Source of the DNA: Umezawaea sp049997955
GTDB lineage: Bacteria > Actinomycetota > Actinomycetes > Mycobacteriales > Pseudonocardiaceae
Assembly (NCBI GenBank): GCA_049997955.1
Contig: JAEBDY010000026.1
Coordinates: 14,500 to 78,499, forward strand
Direction of reading: 5' to 3'
Length of the DNA: 64,000 nt
Below are positions 7,353-16,000 of the stretch, in pieces; the stretch's first letter is position 1; each line of letters starts with the position of its first letter. The translations under genes and the position numbers were made by a program. The notes under the pieces were generated by a model. That model was not told the DNA's origin. It saw only the letters and a list, made by a program, of their open reading frames with translations, and did not search any database.

Positions 7353-9845
7353 CTACTGGCCGATCGCGTGCAGGTCCGCGACCTCGCTCGCGGACAGGGC
7401 GCGGCTGTACACGCGGAAGCCGTCCACCGCGCCGTCGAGGTAGGGGTCGCCCGCGTACTGCGAGCGGCCGATCCAGTTCTGGCCCGTGCCGCCGAGAGCG
7501 GCGGGCCGCACCGTCATCGCGGAGTTGCGCGCGACCTCGGCGCCGTTCACGTGCAGGACGCCCAGATCCCCCTGCTGCGTCACGGCCACGTGCGCCCACA
7601 CCCCGGTCGGCAACGGGGACGCGGCGTTGATCTGCTGCTCCCCCGCCGCTCCGGTGCCGGTGATGGCGAACCTGGCGCCACCCGCGGAGCTGCGCGGGGT
7701 GAGGAACAGGTACGCGTCGGTGCCTGAGCCGAAGTCGAACACCCGAGCCCACGTGGTGATCGCGTCGAGCTTCACCCACGCCGCCACGCTGAAAGCGCTG
7801 GCACCCGCCAGCAGCCCTGCGGGCAGAACGACGTGCGCACCGGAGCCGGTGAGGTCGACAGCGCCCCCGGAGCGTCCGGTGGTCCACCCGGCGCCGCCCG
7901 CCAGGGTGGCGGTGCGGCCGTTGCCCGTGGCATCCGCGGCGGTGCTGCCGGACCCGGCGTCGAACGGGTAGTGCGCGACGAACGGCGGGAGTGGCGGTGT
8001 CTCGCCGACGGTCCAGTAGACCGTGTACCGCTGGCCGTGCAGCCGGTGGAACGGCGAGAGCGTGACCGGGCCGGTGCTCGCGGTCGCCGTGTACTGCAAC
8101 GGGGTCTGGGTCGCTCGGAGCGTCGAGGGTTGGAGGGTGGGCATCGACGTGAGGTTGGTGGTGCCGTAGGCGCCCGCGAGCACGATGGGCCCGTGCTTGA
8201 CCGCCTGCACGGCCGGGTTGTCGGGGGCGCTCTCCCTGGTGAGGGTCATCGGCAGGGTCAGGTCGACGACGTCCCCGCTCGCCCAGGTGCGGTTGATCCT
8301 CGCGTACGTGCCCGGCGTGGTGGCGGTCTGCGCCACGCCGTTGACCCGGAGTTGGGCCCCCGTCGTCCACGAGGGGATGCGGACGCGCAGGTCGATGGCG
8401 CCCGAGCCGGTGATGGTCAGCTTGGTGGACGCGGTGTCGGGGAACGTGGTGTCCTGCCGGACGGTGATGCCGCGCCCCGGCCAGGTGAGCACCGAGGGGA
8501 TGAACAGGTTGACGTGGAGGGTGTTGCCGGACTGGAAGTAGATGCTGTCGGCGTGCTTGGTGTTGGTCTCCATCCCGGTGCCGTGGCAGCAGGTGAAGTC
8601 GTTGTAGTCGTTGCTGTAGGTGCGGATGCCGCCCGGTCGCAGCGGCACGTAGTAGCTGTGGTGGCCGTGCTCGGAGTTGGGGTTCTGGCCTCCGAGCAGG
8701 TGGTTGTAGAGCGCCTTCTCGTGGAAGTCGAAGTAGTCGGCCCGGCCGGGATCGGTGCGGAAGAGCTGCCGGGTGAGCTTGAGCATGTTGTAGGAGTTGC
8801 AGCACTCGCAGGTGCTGTCCGACAGCTCCGAGGCGATCCGGCCGGGCGCTTTGAAGTACTCGCCGTTGGAGTTGCCACCGATCGCGTAGGTGTGGCCGCC
8901 GGTGACGATGGTCCAGAAGTTCGAGGCAATGTCGCGGTACCGCGTCGTGCCGGTGGCGTGGTACTCGCGGATGGCCCCGATCGCCTTGGGGATCTGGGTG
9001 TTGGCGTGGTAGCCGTTGAGCGCGTCGGTGTTCGCGGCCAGGGGGTCGAAGATCTCGGCGTGGTCGAAGTACTGCGCGCTCGTCAAGTGCGCCGGATCAC
9101 CGGTGACCTGGTAGAGGTTGGCCAGCACCTCGTTCATGCCGCCGAACTCTGTTTTCAGCATGGCCTGCCGCTGGGCGTGGGTCAGGGCGCTGTTGCGGGT
9201 CCGCACCCAGCCCGCCATGCGGGTGAGCACGGTGAGGGCCTGCGCGTTGCCCGCGAGCAGGTGGACGTCCAGCAGTCCGGCCATGATCTTGTGCAGCGTG
9301 TAGTAGGGGGCCCAGACCGGTTGGCGCGCCTCCACCTTGGCGATGAAGCTCTCCGGGAACGCGGACAGGTAGCCGGACGTGTAGCCGGCGACCTGAGCCC
9401 GGTCCTGGCAGTTCGCGAGCTGGGTGACCAGGTGGTCGGCCTTGGCCGAGAACGCGGTGTCGCCGGTGCTCGCGTACGCCTGCGCCAGCGCGGTGAGCAC
9501 GTGGCCGGTCGAGTGGCCGCGCAGTTCGGTGGTCGGCGACTCCCACCCTCCACAGGGGACAGCCGAGGAGGGCAGTCCGACGTTGAGGCGGAAGGTGCGC
9601 AGCAGCCGGTCGGGGTCGAGGAACCTGAGGTAGGCGTGGGTGCGGGCGGTGTTGGTCTGGAACGGGCCCGCGAGCAGGGCGACCGCGCCGAGCGGGAACG
9701 GCTCCGCCGACACGCCGGTGTCCGGCCGGGCCGCGGCGCCGGGAGCGGCGGTGGCGGCCGGGCCGGGGAGCGTGCCCGCGGCCGTTGCGGCGACGAGCAC
9801 CCCGGCCCGCAGGACGGTGCGCCGAGTGGGGGTGGGCAGGGTCAT
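7353..9845 (-). CDS. Secreted GH127/GH146-type beta-L-arabinofuranosidase with LamG domain
   Basis: An 830-residue DUF1680-type enzyme that removes terminal beta-L-arabinofuranose. ATG 9845 has AAAGG 8 bases upstream and is preferred over GTG 9854. The N-terminus TRRTVLRAGVLVAA is a plausible Tat or Sec signal. The zinc-thiolate catalytic set of the family is complete: Glu347 and Cys349 in CECCNSYNM, and the pair Cys419-Cys420 in TCCHGTGMET, the first of which would be the nucleophile by homology to HypBA1. A C-terminal LamG/concanavalin-like domain occupies about residues 640-830. An extra cysteine (346) just before the conserved Glu is unusual. It is the secreted partner of the cytoplasmic GH127 at 13907-15811. 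Confidence 0.87.
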   Translation of the reverse strand: MTLPTPTRRTVLRAGVLVAATAAGTLPGPAATAAPGAAARPDTGVSAEPFPLGAVALLAGPFQTNTARTHAYLRFLDPDRLLRTFRLNVGLPSSAVPCGGWESPTTELRGHSTGHVLTALAQAYASTGDTAFSAKADHLVTQLANCQDRAQVAGYTSGYLSAFPESFIAKVEARQPVWAPYYTLHKIMAGLLDVHLLAGNAQALTVLTRMAGWVRTRNSALTHAQRQAMLKTEFGGMNEVLANLYQVTGDPAHLTSAQYFDHAEIFDPLAANTDALNGYHANTQIPKAIGAIREYHATGTTRYRDIASNFWTIVTGGHTYAIGGNSNGEYFKAPGRIASELSDSTCECCNSYNMLKLTRQLFRTDPGRADYFDFHEKALYNHLLGGQNPNSEHGHHSYYVPLRPGGIRTYSNDYNDFTCCHGTGMETNTKHADSIYFQSGNTLHVNLFIPSVLTWPGRGITVRQDTTFPDTASTKLTITGSGAIDLRVRIPSWTTGAQLRVNGVAQTATTPGTYARINRTWASGDVVDLTLPMTLTRESAPDNPAVQAVKHGPIVLAGAYGTTNLTSMPTLQPSTLRATQTPLQYTATASTGPVTLSPFHRLHGQRYTVYWTVGETPPLPPFVAHYPFDAGSGSTAADATGNGRTATLAGGAGWTTGRSGGAVDLTGSGAHVVLPAGLLAGASAFSVAAWVKLDAITTWARVFDFGSGTDAYLFLTPRSSAGGARFAITGTGAAGEQQINAASPLPTGVWAHVAVTQQGDLGVLHVNGAEVARNSAMTVRPAALGGTGQNWIGRSQYAGDPYLDGAVDGFRVYSRALSASEVADLHAIGQ

Positions 9846-9892
9846 GCGCGTCACCTTTCAGGGAGGGACGACACGGAACGGGCAGGGCGAGG

Positions 9893-9931
9893 CCACCGTC
9901 CCGTGACGCGACGGGGATCACGGGACGGTGG
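9893..9931 (-). terminator. Perfect 14-bp hairpin between metalloprotease and GH127 genes
   Basis: 9893-9906 pairs perfectly with 9918-9931 around an 11-base loop, 10 bases after the metalloprotease stop. It could end or attenuate transcription between the transport/protease part and the secreted-enzyme part of the locus. Confidence 0.7.
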
Positions 9932-9940
9932 TGCGGGAGA

Positions 9941-10798
9941 TCAGAGTCCGTAGCGGTTCTTGAGGTGGCGCCACCAGTCGCGCAGCATCCACCTGTCGAA
10001 CTCGGTGATGGTGGCGGAGCTGCCCGCCTTCATGATGAAGTTGCTGACGCCGGACGGGGTCCAGTCGTAGAAGTCGTCGAGCCCGAACGTGTGGCCTATC
10101 TCGTGCAGGAGGATCGTCACGCTGTCGGCGTTGAGGTTGTTCAGGAAGTACTCGCTGCCCATCCGCTGGCCCCAGTCACCGCCCGCTCCACCGCCGAACC
10201 CGGAGGTGAGCCAGAGCGACTGGTCGTAGTGGCGGGCGACCCCGCCGGGGCAGTTGCGGTAGGCGCCGTCGCGGACGAAGAACCGGCCGCACGGCTCCGC
10301 GCACTGCGGGGCGTTCTCCCGGATGTTGTTCACGTAGACGTCGACCGAGTTGTCCGTCCACTGGAGCTGGGCGCGGTCGCGGACCGCCCAGCCGACGACC
10401 TTGATCGGCACGGTGGCGTAGGGCCAGTTGTTGTGGCCCGCCATCACGTCCATCCACTTCTTGTACTGGCGGGCGAGCTGCGCGTGGATCTGGTCGCGCT
10501 GCGCGGCGGAGACCTTGGCGGGCGAGTCCCACCGCACGCAGAAGTTGAGGTAGCCGCCGTTGGCGAAGACCTGGTCCCAGCCGTAGTTGCGGAAGCCGTA
10601 CGGGTCGCCGTAGGTGCTTTCGACGTGCTGCCACACCTGGTTGAGCGGTGTGACGAGGTTGGCGGGCGGGTTCCAGGTGTCCGCCGCCGTGATCGGGGCC
10701 GGGCCCTCACCGGGGGTGGCCTGGGCCAGGCCCGTGCCGCTCGCGATGAGGATTCCCACGAGGGCCGTGAGGACCATGTCCTTCCACAGTCGTATCAC
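9941..10798 (-). CDS. Secreted zinc metalloprotease (metzincin-like)
   Basis: A 285-residue exported protein. GTG 10798 has AAGGAG 8 bases upstream. The signal peptide ends near GLAQA. The catalytic motif HEIGHTFGLDD (His232, Glu233, His236) gives HExxHxxGxxD, where Asp may be the third zinc ligand as in snapalysin-like enzymes; a downstream Met in NFIMKAG could be the Met-turn. Several cysteines (NFCVRW, QCAEPCG, NCPGG) suggest disulfides. It lies between sugar permease genes and glycosidase genes on the same strand, so it is probably made with them. A role on cell-wall glycoproteins is an inference from position. Confidence 0.8.
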   Translation of the reverse strand: MIRLWKDMVLTALVGILIASGTGLAQATPGEGPAPITAADTWNPPANLVTPLNQVWQHVESTYGDPYGFRNYGWDQVFANGGYLNFCVRWDSPAKVSAAQRDQIHAQLARQYKKWMDVMAGHNNWPYATVPIKVVGWAVRDRAQLQWTDNSVDVYVNNIRENAPQCAEPCGRFFVRDGAYRNCPGGVARHYDQSLWLTSGFGGGAGGDWGQRMGSEYFLNNLNADSVTILLHEIGHTFGLDDFYDWTPSGVSNFIMKAGSSATITEFDRWMLRDWWRHLKNRYGL

Positions 10799-10826
10799 CG
10801 TTGATACTCCTTGTGCTAGCAGGGAT

Positions 10827-11636
10827 TCAGCCTTTCAGTGCACCGGAGGTGAACCCGCGCACGTAACTGCGCTGCATGAAGGCGAACAGCACGAGGCAGG
10901 GCACGGCCATGAAGACGACGCCCGCCTCCAACGCGGCGTAGTCGATGGATCCGTGACTGGCGGTGCGCAGGTTGACCACGGCGAGCGTGGTGGTGAACTT
11001 GTCGGTCGAGTTGAGCAGGATCAGCGGTGCGAAGAACTCGCTCCACGACGTCAGGAACGCGAAGAGCCCCACCGTGATCAGCCCGGGTCGGACGGCGGGC
11101 AGCATGATCCGCACCAGCGTGCCGAAGGTGTTGCAGCCGTCGACCCGCGCGGCCTCCTCCAGCTCCAGCGGGACGGCCTCGAAGGAGTTGCGCATCATGA
11201 AGATCGAGAACGGCAGCTGGAACATGATCAGCACCAGGCTCAGGCCGATCAGCGAGTCCTCCAGCCCGAGCCAGCCCAGCAGCACGTACAACGCGATCAG
11301 GATCGTCGCGTACGGGACCATCAGGATCGCCAGCGTCAGCAGGAACAACGCGTCCCGGCCGGGGAACCGGAACCGACCGAACGCGTAGCCACCGAGCGTC
11401 GCGACGAACAGCGTGCCGCCGACGGTCAGCGCGCTGACCGCCAGGCTGTTGAGGACGTGGTGCGGCCGGATGCCGTTGTCGGAGGTGAAGAGCCGTCCGT
11501 AGTTCTCCAACCCGAACCCCGTGCCGGTGCGCACCGACGCCCACCCGCTCCACAGCAGCGGGAACAGGAACAGGATCGCGAGTGCCGTGCCGGTGACGTA
11601 GTAGCCCCACCGCGAGGCCGTGCTGGATCCGGGCAT
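10827..11636 (-). CDS. Sugar ABC transporter permease, MalG type
   Basis: A 269-residue inner-membrane permease of the CUT1 carbohydrate importers. It has six hydrophobic segments and the cytoplasmic EAA loop EAARVDGCNTFGTLVRIMLP, which docks to the ATPase. ATG 11636 lies 14 bases after the stop of the first permease. No ATP-binding subunit is encoded nearby. This is normal for actinomycete CUT1 systems, which share the MsiK ATPase. The likely substrate is an arabino-oligosaccharide released by the neighbouring enzymes. Confidence 0.92.
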   Translation of the reverse strand: MPGSSTASRWGYYVTGTALAILFLFPLLWSGWASVRTGTGFGLENYGRLFTSDNGIRPHHVLNSLAVSALTVGGTLFVATLGGYAFGRFRFPGRDALFLLTLAILMVPYATILIALYVLLGWLGLEDSLIGLSLVLIMFQLPFSIFMMRNSFEAVPLELEEAARVDGCNTFGTLVRIMLPAVRPGLITVGLFAFLTSWSEFFAPLILLNSTDKFTTTLAVVNLRTASHGSIDYAALEAGVVFMAVPCLVLFAFMQRSYVRGFTSGALKG

Positions 11637-11650
11637 GGCTCGATGACCCC

Positions 11651-12598
11651 TCACTCGGAGCGACGGCGCAGCACGCCGAACTGGACGGCGTTGAACACGA
11701 CGAGCACAGCCAGCAGCGCCACCGAGATGCCCGCGGCCGAACCGAGGTCGAGGCGGATGAACGCCTCCCGGTAGATCACCATCACCAGCGACGTGGTGCT
11801 GTTGTCGGGACCGCCGCGGGTGAGGATCCAGAACTGGTCGAACGCGAGCAGCGATCCGGTCGACATCAGCGTGAGGACCAGCGCGATCGTCGGCCGCATC
11901 AGCGGCAGCGTGATCCGCCGGAACGTCTGCCAGCGCGACGCGCCGTCGATGCGGGCGGCCTCGTAGACGTCCAGCGGGATGGCTTGCAGGCCCGTGAGCA
12001 GGATCAGCATGGTGAAGCCCGCGAAGCGCCACAACACCAGCACCACCGCCGAGCCGAACGCGGACCCGGCGCTGCCGCTGGTCCACGAGACGTAGCCGTC
12101 GATGACGCCGAGCCAGGACAGCAGGTCGTTCACCGGACCGATCTCGTCGCTGAGCAGGCCGAGGAACAGCAGCGACGCGCTGGCGAAACCGACTGTCATC
12201 GGCAGGAAGAACGCCGTCCGCAGGAACCCGACGCCGCGGCGGCGGTGCTGGACCAGCAGGGCCAGGCCGAACGCGACCACGAACAGCAGCACCGTCATGA
12301 CGGCGGTGTACTTGAGGGTGAACCAGGCCGCTGACACGACCAGCTCGTTGTCGGCGATGCCCGTGTAGTTGTTCGGCGCGTTGAGCGTCGGCTTGCCCAG
12401 CAACGGCCAGCGGTGCAACGACATCCAGCCGATGAGCCCGAGCGGCACCAGGAAGAACAGGCCCACCACGACCGCTGTCGGAGCGGCGTACGCGACGCCG
12501 ACGAGAGCGCGCCACCGCCTGCCGCCGCTCGCGCGGGCGGTGGGCCGCTGCCGCGGCTCGGTTCGTTCCCGCGGAGGTGACGTCATCGTCACGGACAT
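11651..12598 (-). CDS. Sugar ABC transporter permease, MalF type
   Basis: A 315-residue permease, partner of the MalG-type protein. It has a hydrophilic, Arg-rich N-terminus of about 30 residues, six transmembrane segments and the EAA motif EAARIDGASRWQTFRRITLP. It follows the binding-protein gene by 4 bases, so translation is probably coupled. ATG 12586 is an alternative in-frame start. Confidence 0.92.
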   Translation of the reverse strand: MSVTMTSPPRERTEPRQRPTARASGGRRWRALVGVAYAAPTAVVVGLFFLVPLGLIGWMSLHRWPLLGKPTLNAPNNYTGIADNELVVSAAWFTLKYTAVMTVLLFVVAFGLALLVQHRRRGVGFLRTAFFLPMTVGFASASLLFLGLLSDEIGPVNDLLSWLGVIDGYVSWTSGSAGSAFGSAVVLVLWRFAGFTMLILLTGLQAIPLDVYEAARIDGASRWQTFRRITLPLMRPTIALVLTLMSTGSLLAFDQFWILTRGGPDNSTTSLVMVIYREAFIRLDLGSAAGISVALLAVLVVFNAVQFGVLRRRSE

Positions 12599-12602
12599 GG
12601 GT

Positions 12603-13877
12603 TCAGCCCTGCTGGAGCGACTTGGTGATGGCGGAGTTGCCTTCGGCGAGCGACCTGTCCGCGTCGCCGAACAGCGCGCCCCGGACGGTCTTCAGCCACG
12701 GGCTCTGCGGGTCGTTGAAGGAGGCGTTGAAGTTCTGCGCGTACGGCGTCCGCCCCTTCGCCACCAGGCTGTTGATCGTCACCAGCCGCGGGTCGATCGA
12801 GGAGTACTCGTTGGACGCCAGGTCCGTGCGGGTGGGCACGCCCTTGTTCTTCGCGACGACCTCGACCTGTGCCTCGTCCGACATCGTCCAGGCCAGGAAG
12901 TCCCACGCCTGCCCGGCTTTCTCGCTCGTGGCGCCGATGCCGATCGTGTCGCCGCCGACGAACGTCGACTCACCACCGGTGATCCCGGTGATCGGCGCGA
13001 CCCCGACCTCGACCCCCTTGGCCTCCATCGCGCCGAGCCACACCGACGGCCCCGGGGCGATGCCGACCTTCCCGCCCTGCAACGCGCCGAGCCAGGTCGG
13101 GCCTGCCTCGTCCTTCGACGCGGGCGCCGCGGCGCCGTCCTCGTGCAGCGAGCGGTAGAGGGCGAACACCTCGGCCATCTCGGTGGAGTCGATCCTCGCG
13201 TGCCTGCCGTCCGGGTCGAGCACGTCGCCGCCCGCGGCCCACACCGACGGCCACAGGGTGAACTCGACGCAGCCGCCGCAGTTGCCGCCGAAGTAGGTGC
13301 CGTTGACGTCGCCGCCGAGCCGGTCGATCTTGCGCGCGTGGTCGGCGAACTCCCGCAGCGTGGTGGGCGGCTTCTCCGGGTCGAGGCCCGCCTGTTCGTA
13401 CAGGTCCTTGTTGTAGAGCATCACCGACATGTCGATGGTGTGCGGCACCGCGTGGTTGCGCCCGTCCCACGTGGCCGCCTTCACGTGCGAGGGCGCCAGG
13501 CTGTCCTTGTCGGGGAACGCCGCGAGCCGCTCCGTCACGTCGGTCCACAAGCCCTGGGCGGCGTACTGGGCGGCGAACACCACGTCGGCGGCGAACAGGT
13601 CCGGCAGCGCTTTGGCACCGGCGGCCGACGCGAGCTTCGCCGGGTACTCCTCGTTCGGGTACGCGGTCACCTCCACCTGGTTGCGGTGGGTCGCGTTGTA
13701 GGCGTCGGCATAGGCCTTCGACACCGACTCGGTCGCGGCACGGGTCCACAGGGTCAGGGTCGACCCGTCGTCCGCGGTCGCGGCGGCGGAGTCCGTCGCG
13801 GTGCCGTTGCCGCAGGCCGTGACGGCCAGCAGGCCTGCCGTCACGACGGCGGCCAGTCGAAGACCTCTCGAGTTCAC
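12603..13877 (-). CDS. Extracellular sugar-binding lipoprotein of ABC transporter
   Basis: A 424-residue solute-binding protein (SBP family 1, as in maltose and cellobiose uptake). GTG 13877 is chosen because GAGGAG lies just before it and the reading then begins with a lipoprotein signal: NSRGLRLAAVVTAGLLAV followed by lipobox VTAC with Cys22 as the lipidated residue. The mature part has the family features LTLWTRA, NKDLYEQAGLDPEKPPTT and a C-terminal WLKTVRGALFG segment. It captures the oligosaccharide outside the membrane and passes it to the two permeases downstream. Confidence 0.92.
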   Translation of the reverse strand: MNSRGLRLAAVVTAGLLAVTACGNGTATDSAAATADDGSTLTLWTRAATESVSKAYADAYNATHRNQVEVTAYPNEEYPAKLASAAGAKALPDLFAADVVFAAQYAAQGLWTDVTERLAAFPDKDSLAPSHVKAATWDGRNHAVPHTIDMSVMLYNKDLYEQAGLDPEKPPTTLREFADHARKIDRLGGDVNGTYFGGNCGGCVEFTLWPSVWAAGGDVLDPDGRHARIDSTEMAEVFALYRSLHEDGAAAPASKDEAGPTWLGALQGGKVGIAPGPSVWLGAMEAKGVEVGVAPITGITGGESTFVGGDTIGIGATSEKAGQAWDFLAWTMSDEAQVEVVAKNKGVPTRTDLASNEYSSIDPRLVTINSLVAKGRTPYAQNFNASFNDPQSPWLKTVRGALFGDADRSLAEGNSAITKSLQQG

Positions 13878-13906
13878 CGGTGTCTCCTCTTGGGTTGGCG
13901 GATGGA

Positions 13907-15811
13907 TCAGGTGGTCGGCAGCCACACGCGCATGGTCGACGGACCTCTGCGGGCCCAGCGGTGGTAGGGCACCAGGTGCAGCGGCGTGGCGTCGGCGTCC
14001 GACGGCGGTTCGGCCGCCCTGTACGGCCACGGCGCATCGACGGGGACGTCGAACCGCACGCGCACCGCGACTCCCCCGTCGGTGTCGGTGGGCTCGGCGG
14101 TGACCTCGACCCGCAGGGCGTCGAGGTCACCGCCGTCGCCGTCGACCGACTCCGCGCAGAGCACGATCGGCCCTCGTTCGACGGCGACGCAGCCCCGCAC
14201 CGCGTCGATCCGCGGGTCGGGACGGGTGAAGCGGGGCCGCATCGGCAGCTCCAGGCGGATCTCCTCCCCCACCACGAAGTCGCGGCGCACCACCAGGTCG
14301 CCGACCGGCACGGGGCGTCGTCCGTCCGCGGTCACGAGCACCGCGCCGACCGCCCACTCCGGCACCCGCAGGGTCAGCGGCCACGGCCCGCCGTCGGTCC
14401 GGGTGATCCGCACGGTCACGGCGCCGTCGTCGGGGTAGTCCGTGCGCATCGTCAGCGCGACCCGGCGGCCGTCCACGAGCGCCGTGTCGACCTCGGCGTC
14501 GGCGTACTGGTGCACCCGCAGCCCGTCGTCGTCGGCCGTGACCAGGTAGGTCGACAGGCTCGCCAGCAGCCGGGCGATGTTGGGCAGGCAGCAGGACACC
14601 TCGAACCACGGCGCCCTCGGCCCGCCGCCGAACCCCAACCGCTCCTCGTCGTCGGGCAGCGTCGTGGTGGGAACGCGCTGGTGCAACGTGTTGGCGTAGA
14701 AGAAGGACTGGCCGTCGTCACCGATGGCGGTGGCGACCACGTTGTAGAGGACGCGTTCGATGAAGTCGCCGTAGCGCCCCTCGCCGGTCGCCAGCAGGAG
14801 CCGCCAGGCGAGCATGATCGCGGCCACCCCGGCGCAGGTCTCGGAGTAGGCGCGGTCGGCGGGCAGGACGAAGTCGTCGCCGAACGCCTCGTCCTGGTGC
14901 CGCGACCCCATCCCGCCGGTGAGGTAGGTGCGCCGGGCGAGGGTGCGGTCGAACTGCTCGGCGACGGCCGCCAGCAGCTCGTCGTCGCCGTTCTCGACCG
15001 CGACGTCGACGGCGCCGCACGCCAGGTACAGCGATCGCACGGCGTGTCCACGCAGGACGGTCGCGGTCAGCACGGGGACGTCGTCACTGGCGTAGGTCCA
15101 GCCGAAGTGGTGTGGCGGCAGGGTCCGGTGACCGCGCCGGTCGAGGAACAGCGCGGCCTGGTCGAGGTAGCGCTGCTCACCGGTCACCCGCGCCAGCTCC
15201 ACCAGCGCGACCTCGATCTCCGGGTGCCCGCACAGCCCCCACGCGCCGTCCGGCCCGAAAGTCCGGCACACGTGGTCGGCGGCGCGGCGGGCGACGTCGA
15301 GCAGCGGGGCCGCGACGCCTGCCCTGGCCCCGGCGACGGCGGCTTGGAGCAGGTGGCCGGTGCAGTACAGCTCGTGCCCCGACGCCAGGTCGCTGTAGCG
15401 GGGCCGCTGGCCCTCGCGGCCGAACGCCGTGTTGAGGTACCCGTCGGGCGACTGCGCCGAGGCGATGGCGGCGGTCAGCTCCTCGACGTCGGAGACCAGG
15501 TCGCGGTCGCCCGTGCGGCCCACCTCCCAGGCCATGGCCTCGACCAGCTTGTAGACCTCCGAGTCGGAGAACTCCCGGCCCCGCCGGTCGGGCGATCCGG
15601 GACCTCCGGTGGTGAAGTTGCCGGTCCACCCGAGCCGGTCCATCCACGACCGGGCGTGGCGCACCGTGGCGTCGCCGTTGACCTGCTGGCGCGCGGCCCA
15701 GAAACCACCGGTGATCCGCACCTCGCCGAGCCCCAACGGGCGCAGCACTCCGCGGGACGGCACCACCGGGCGACCACCGACGAGATCGGTGTTCCGCGAC
15801 GTCACAGTCAT
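13907..15811 (-). CDS. Cytoplasmic GH127 beta-L-arabinofuranosidase
   Basis: A 634-residue enzyme without a signal peptide, close in size to the Bifidobacterium HypBA1 (658 residues), which cleaves beta-1,2-linked arabinofuranosyl disaccharides. The zinc and nucleophile residues are all visible: Glu324 and Cys326 in YSETCAG, Cys407 and Cys408 in VSCCLPN. The order and spacing match Glu338, Cys340, Cys417 and Cys418 of HypBA1. AGGAGG 6 bases before ATG 15811 supports the start. It is the first gene of the locus behind the LacI-type operator, and precedes the importer, so it probably hydrolyses imported oligosaccharides. Confidence 0.9.
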   Translation of the reverse strand: MTVTSRNTDLVGGRPVVPSRGVLRPLGLGEVRITGGFWAARQQVNGDATVRHARSWMDRLGWTGNFTTGGPGSPDRRGREFSDSEVYKLVEAMAWEVGRTGDRDLVSDVEELTAAIASAQSPDGYLNTAFGREGQRPRYSDLASGHELYCTGHLLQAAVAGARAGVAAPLLDVARRAADHVCRTFGPDGAWGLCGHPEIEVALVELARVTGEQRYLDQAALFLDRRGHRTLPPHHFGWTYASDDVPVLTATVLRGHAVRSLYLACGAVDVAVENGDDELLAAVAEQFDRTLARRTYLTGGMGSRHQDEAFGDDFVLPADRAYSETCAGVAAIMLAWRLLLATGEGRYGDFIERVLYNVVATAIGDDGQSFFYANTLHQRVPTTTLPDDEERLGFGGGPRAPWFEVSCCLPNIARLLASLSTYLVTADDDGLRVHQYADAEVDTALVDGRRVALTMRTDYPDDGAVTVRITRTDGGPWPLTLRVPEWAVGAVLVTADGRRPVPVGDLVVRRDFVVGEEIRLELPMRPRFTRPDPRIDAVRGCVAVERGPIVLCAESVDGDGGDLDALRVEVTAEPTDTDGGVAVRVRFDVPVDAPWPYRAAEPPSDADATPLHLVPYHRWARRGPSTMRVWLPTT

Positions 15812-15835
15812 CCGGATCCTCCTACGACCTCACGC

Positions 15836-15849
15836 TGGGACCGTTCCCA
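15836..15849. promoter_or_regulatory. Palindromic LacI-family operator
   Basis: TGGGACCGTTCCCA is a near-palindrome in the divergent space between the GH127 gene and the LacI gene. It matches 12 of 14 positions of the CebR box TGGGAGCGCTCCCA. It lies 25 bases upstream of the GH127 start, so a bound repressor could block the arabinan genes and the repressor gene together. Assignment to the adjacent LacI protein is inference. Confidence 0.65.
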
Positions 15850-16000
15850 ACCATCGTGCTGGAGCCACGATGGCGACCGAAATCGGTTTCGGCAATCTGC
15901 CATTCGTGTTACGGGAATGTCACCCGCTGCGCTCTCAGCACAGCTTTCGATGCGTGGTTACAGTCGAACCGGCAGTCGAAACCCGGTCGAAAGGTTTTCG

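Noticed and set aside
10827..12598. A missing ABC ATPase gene as a sign of a broken importer
   Set aside because: Actinomycete CUT1 sugar importers commonly use the shared MsiK ATPase encoded elsewhere.
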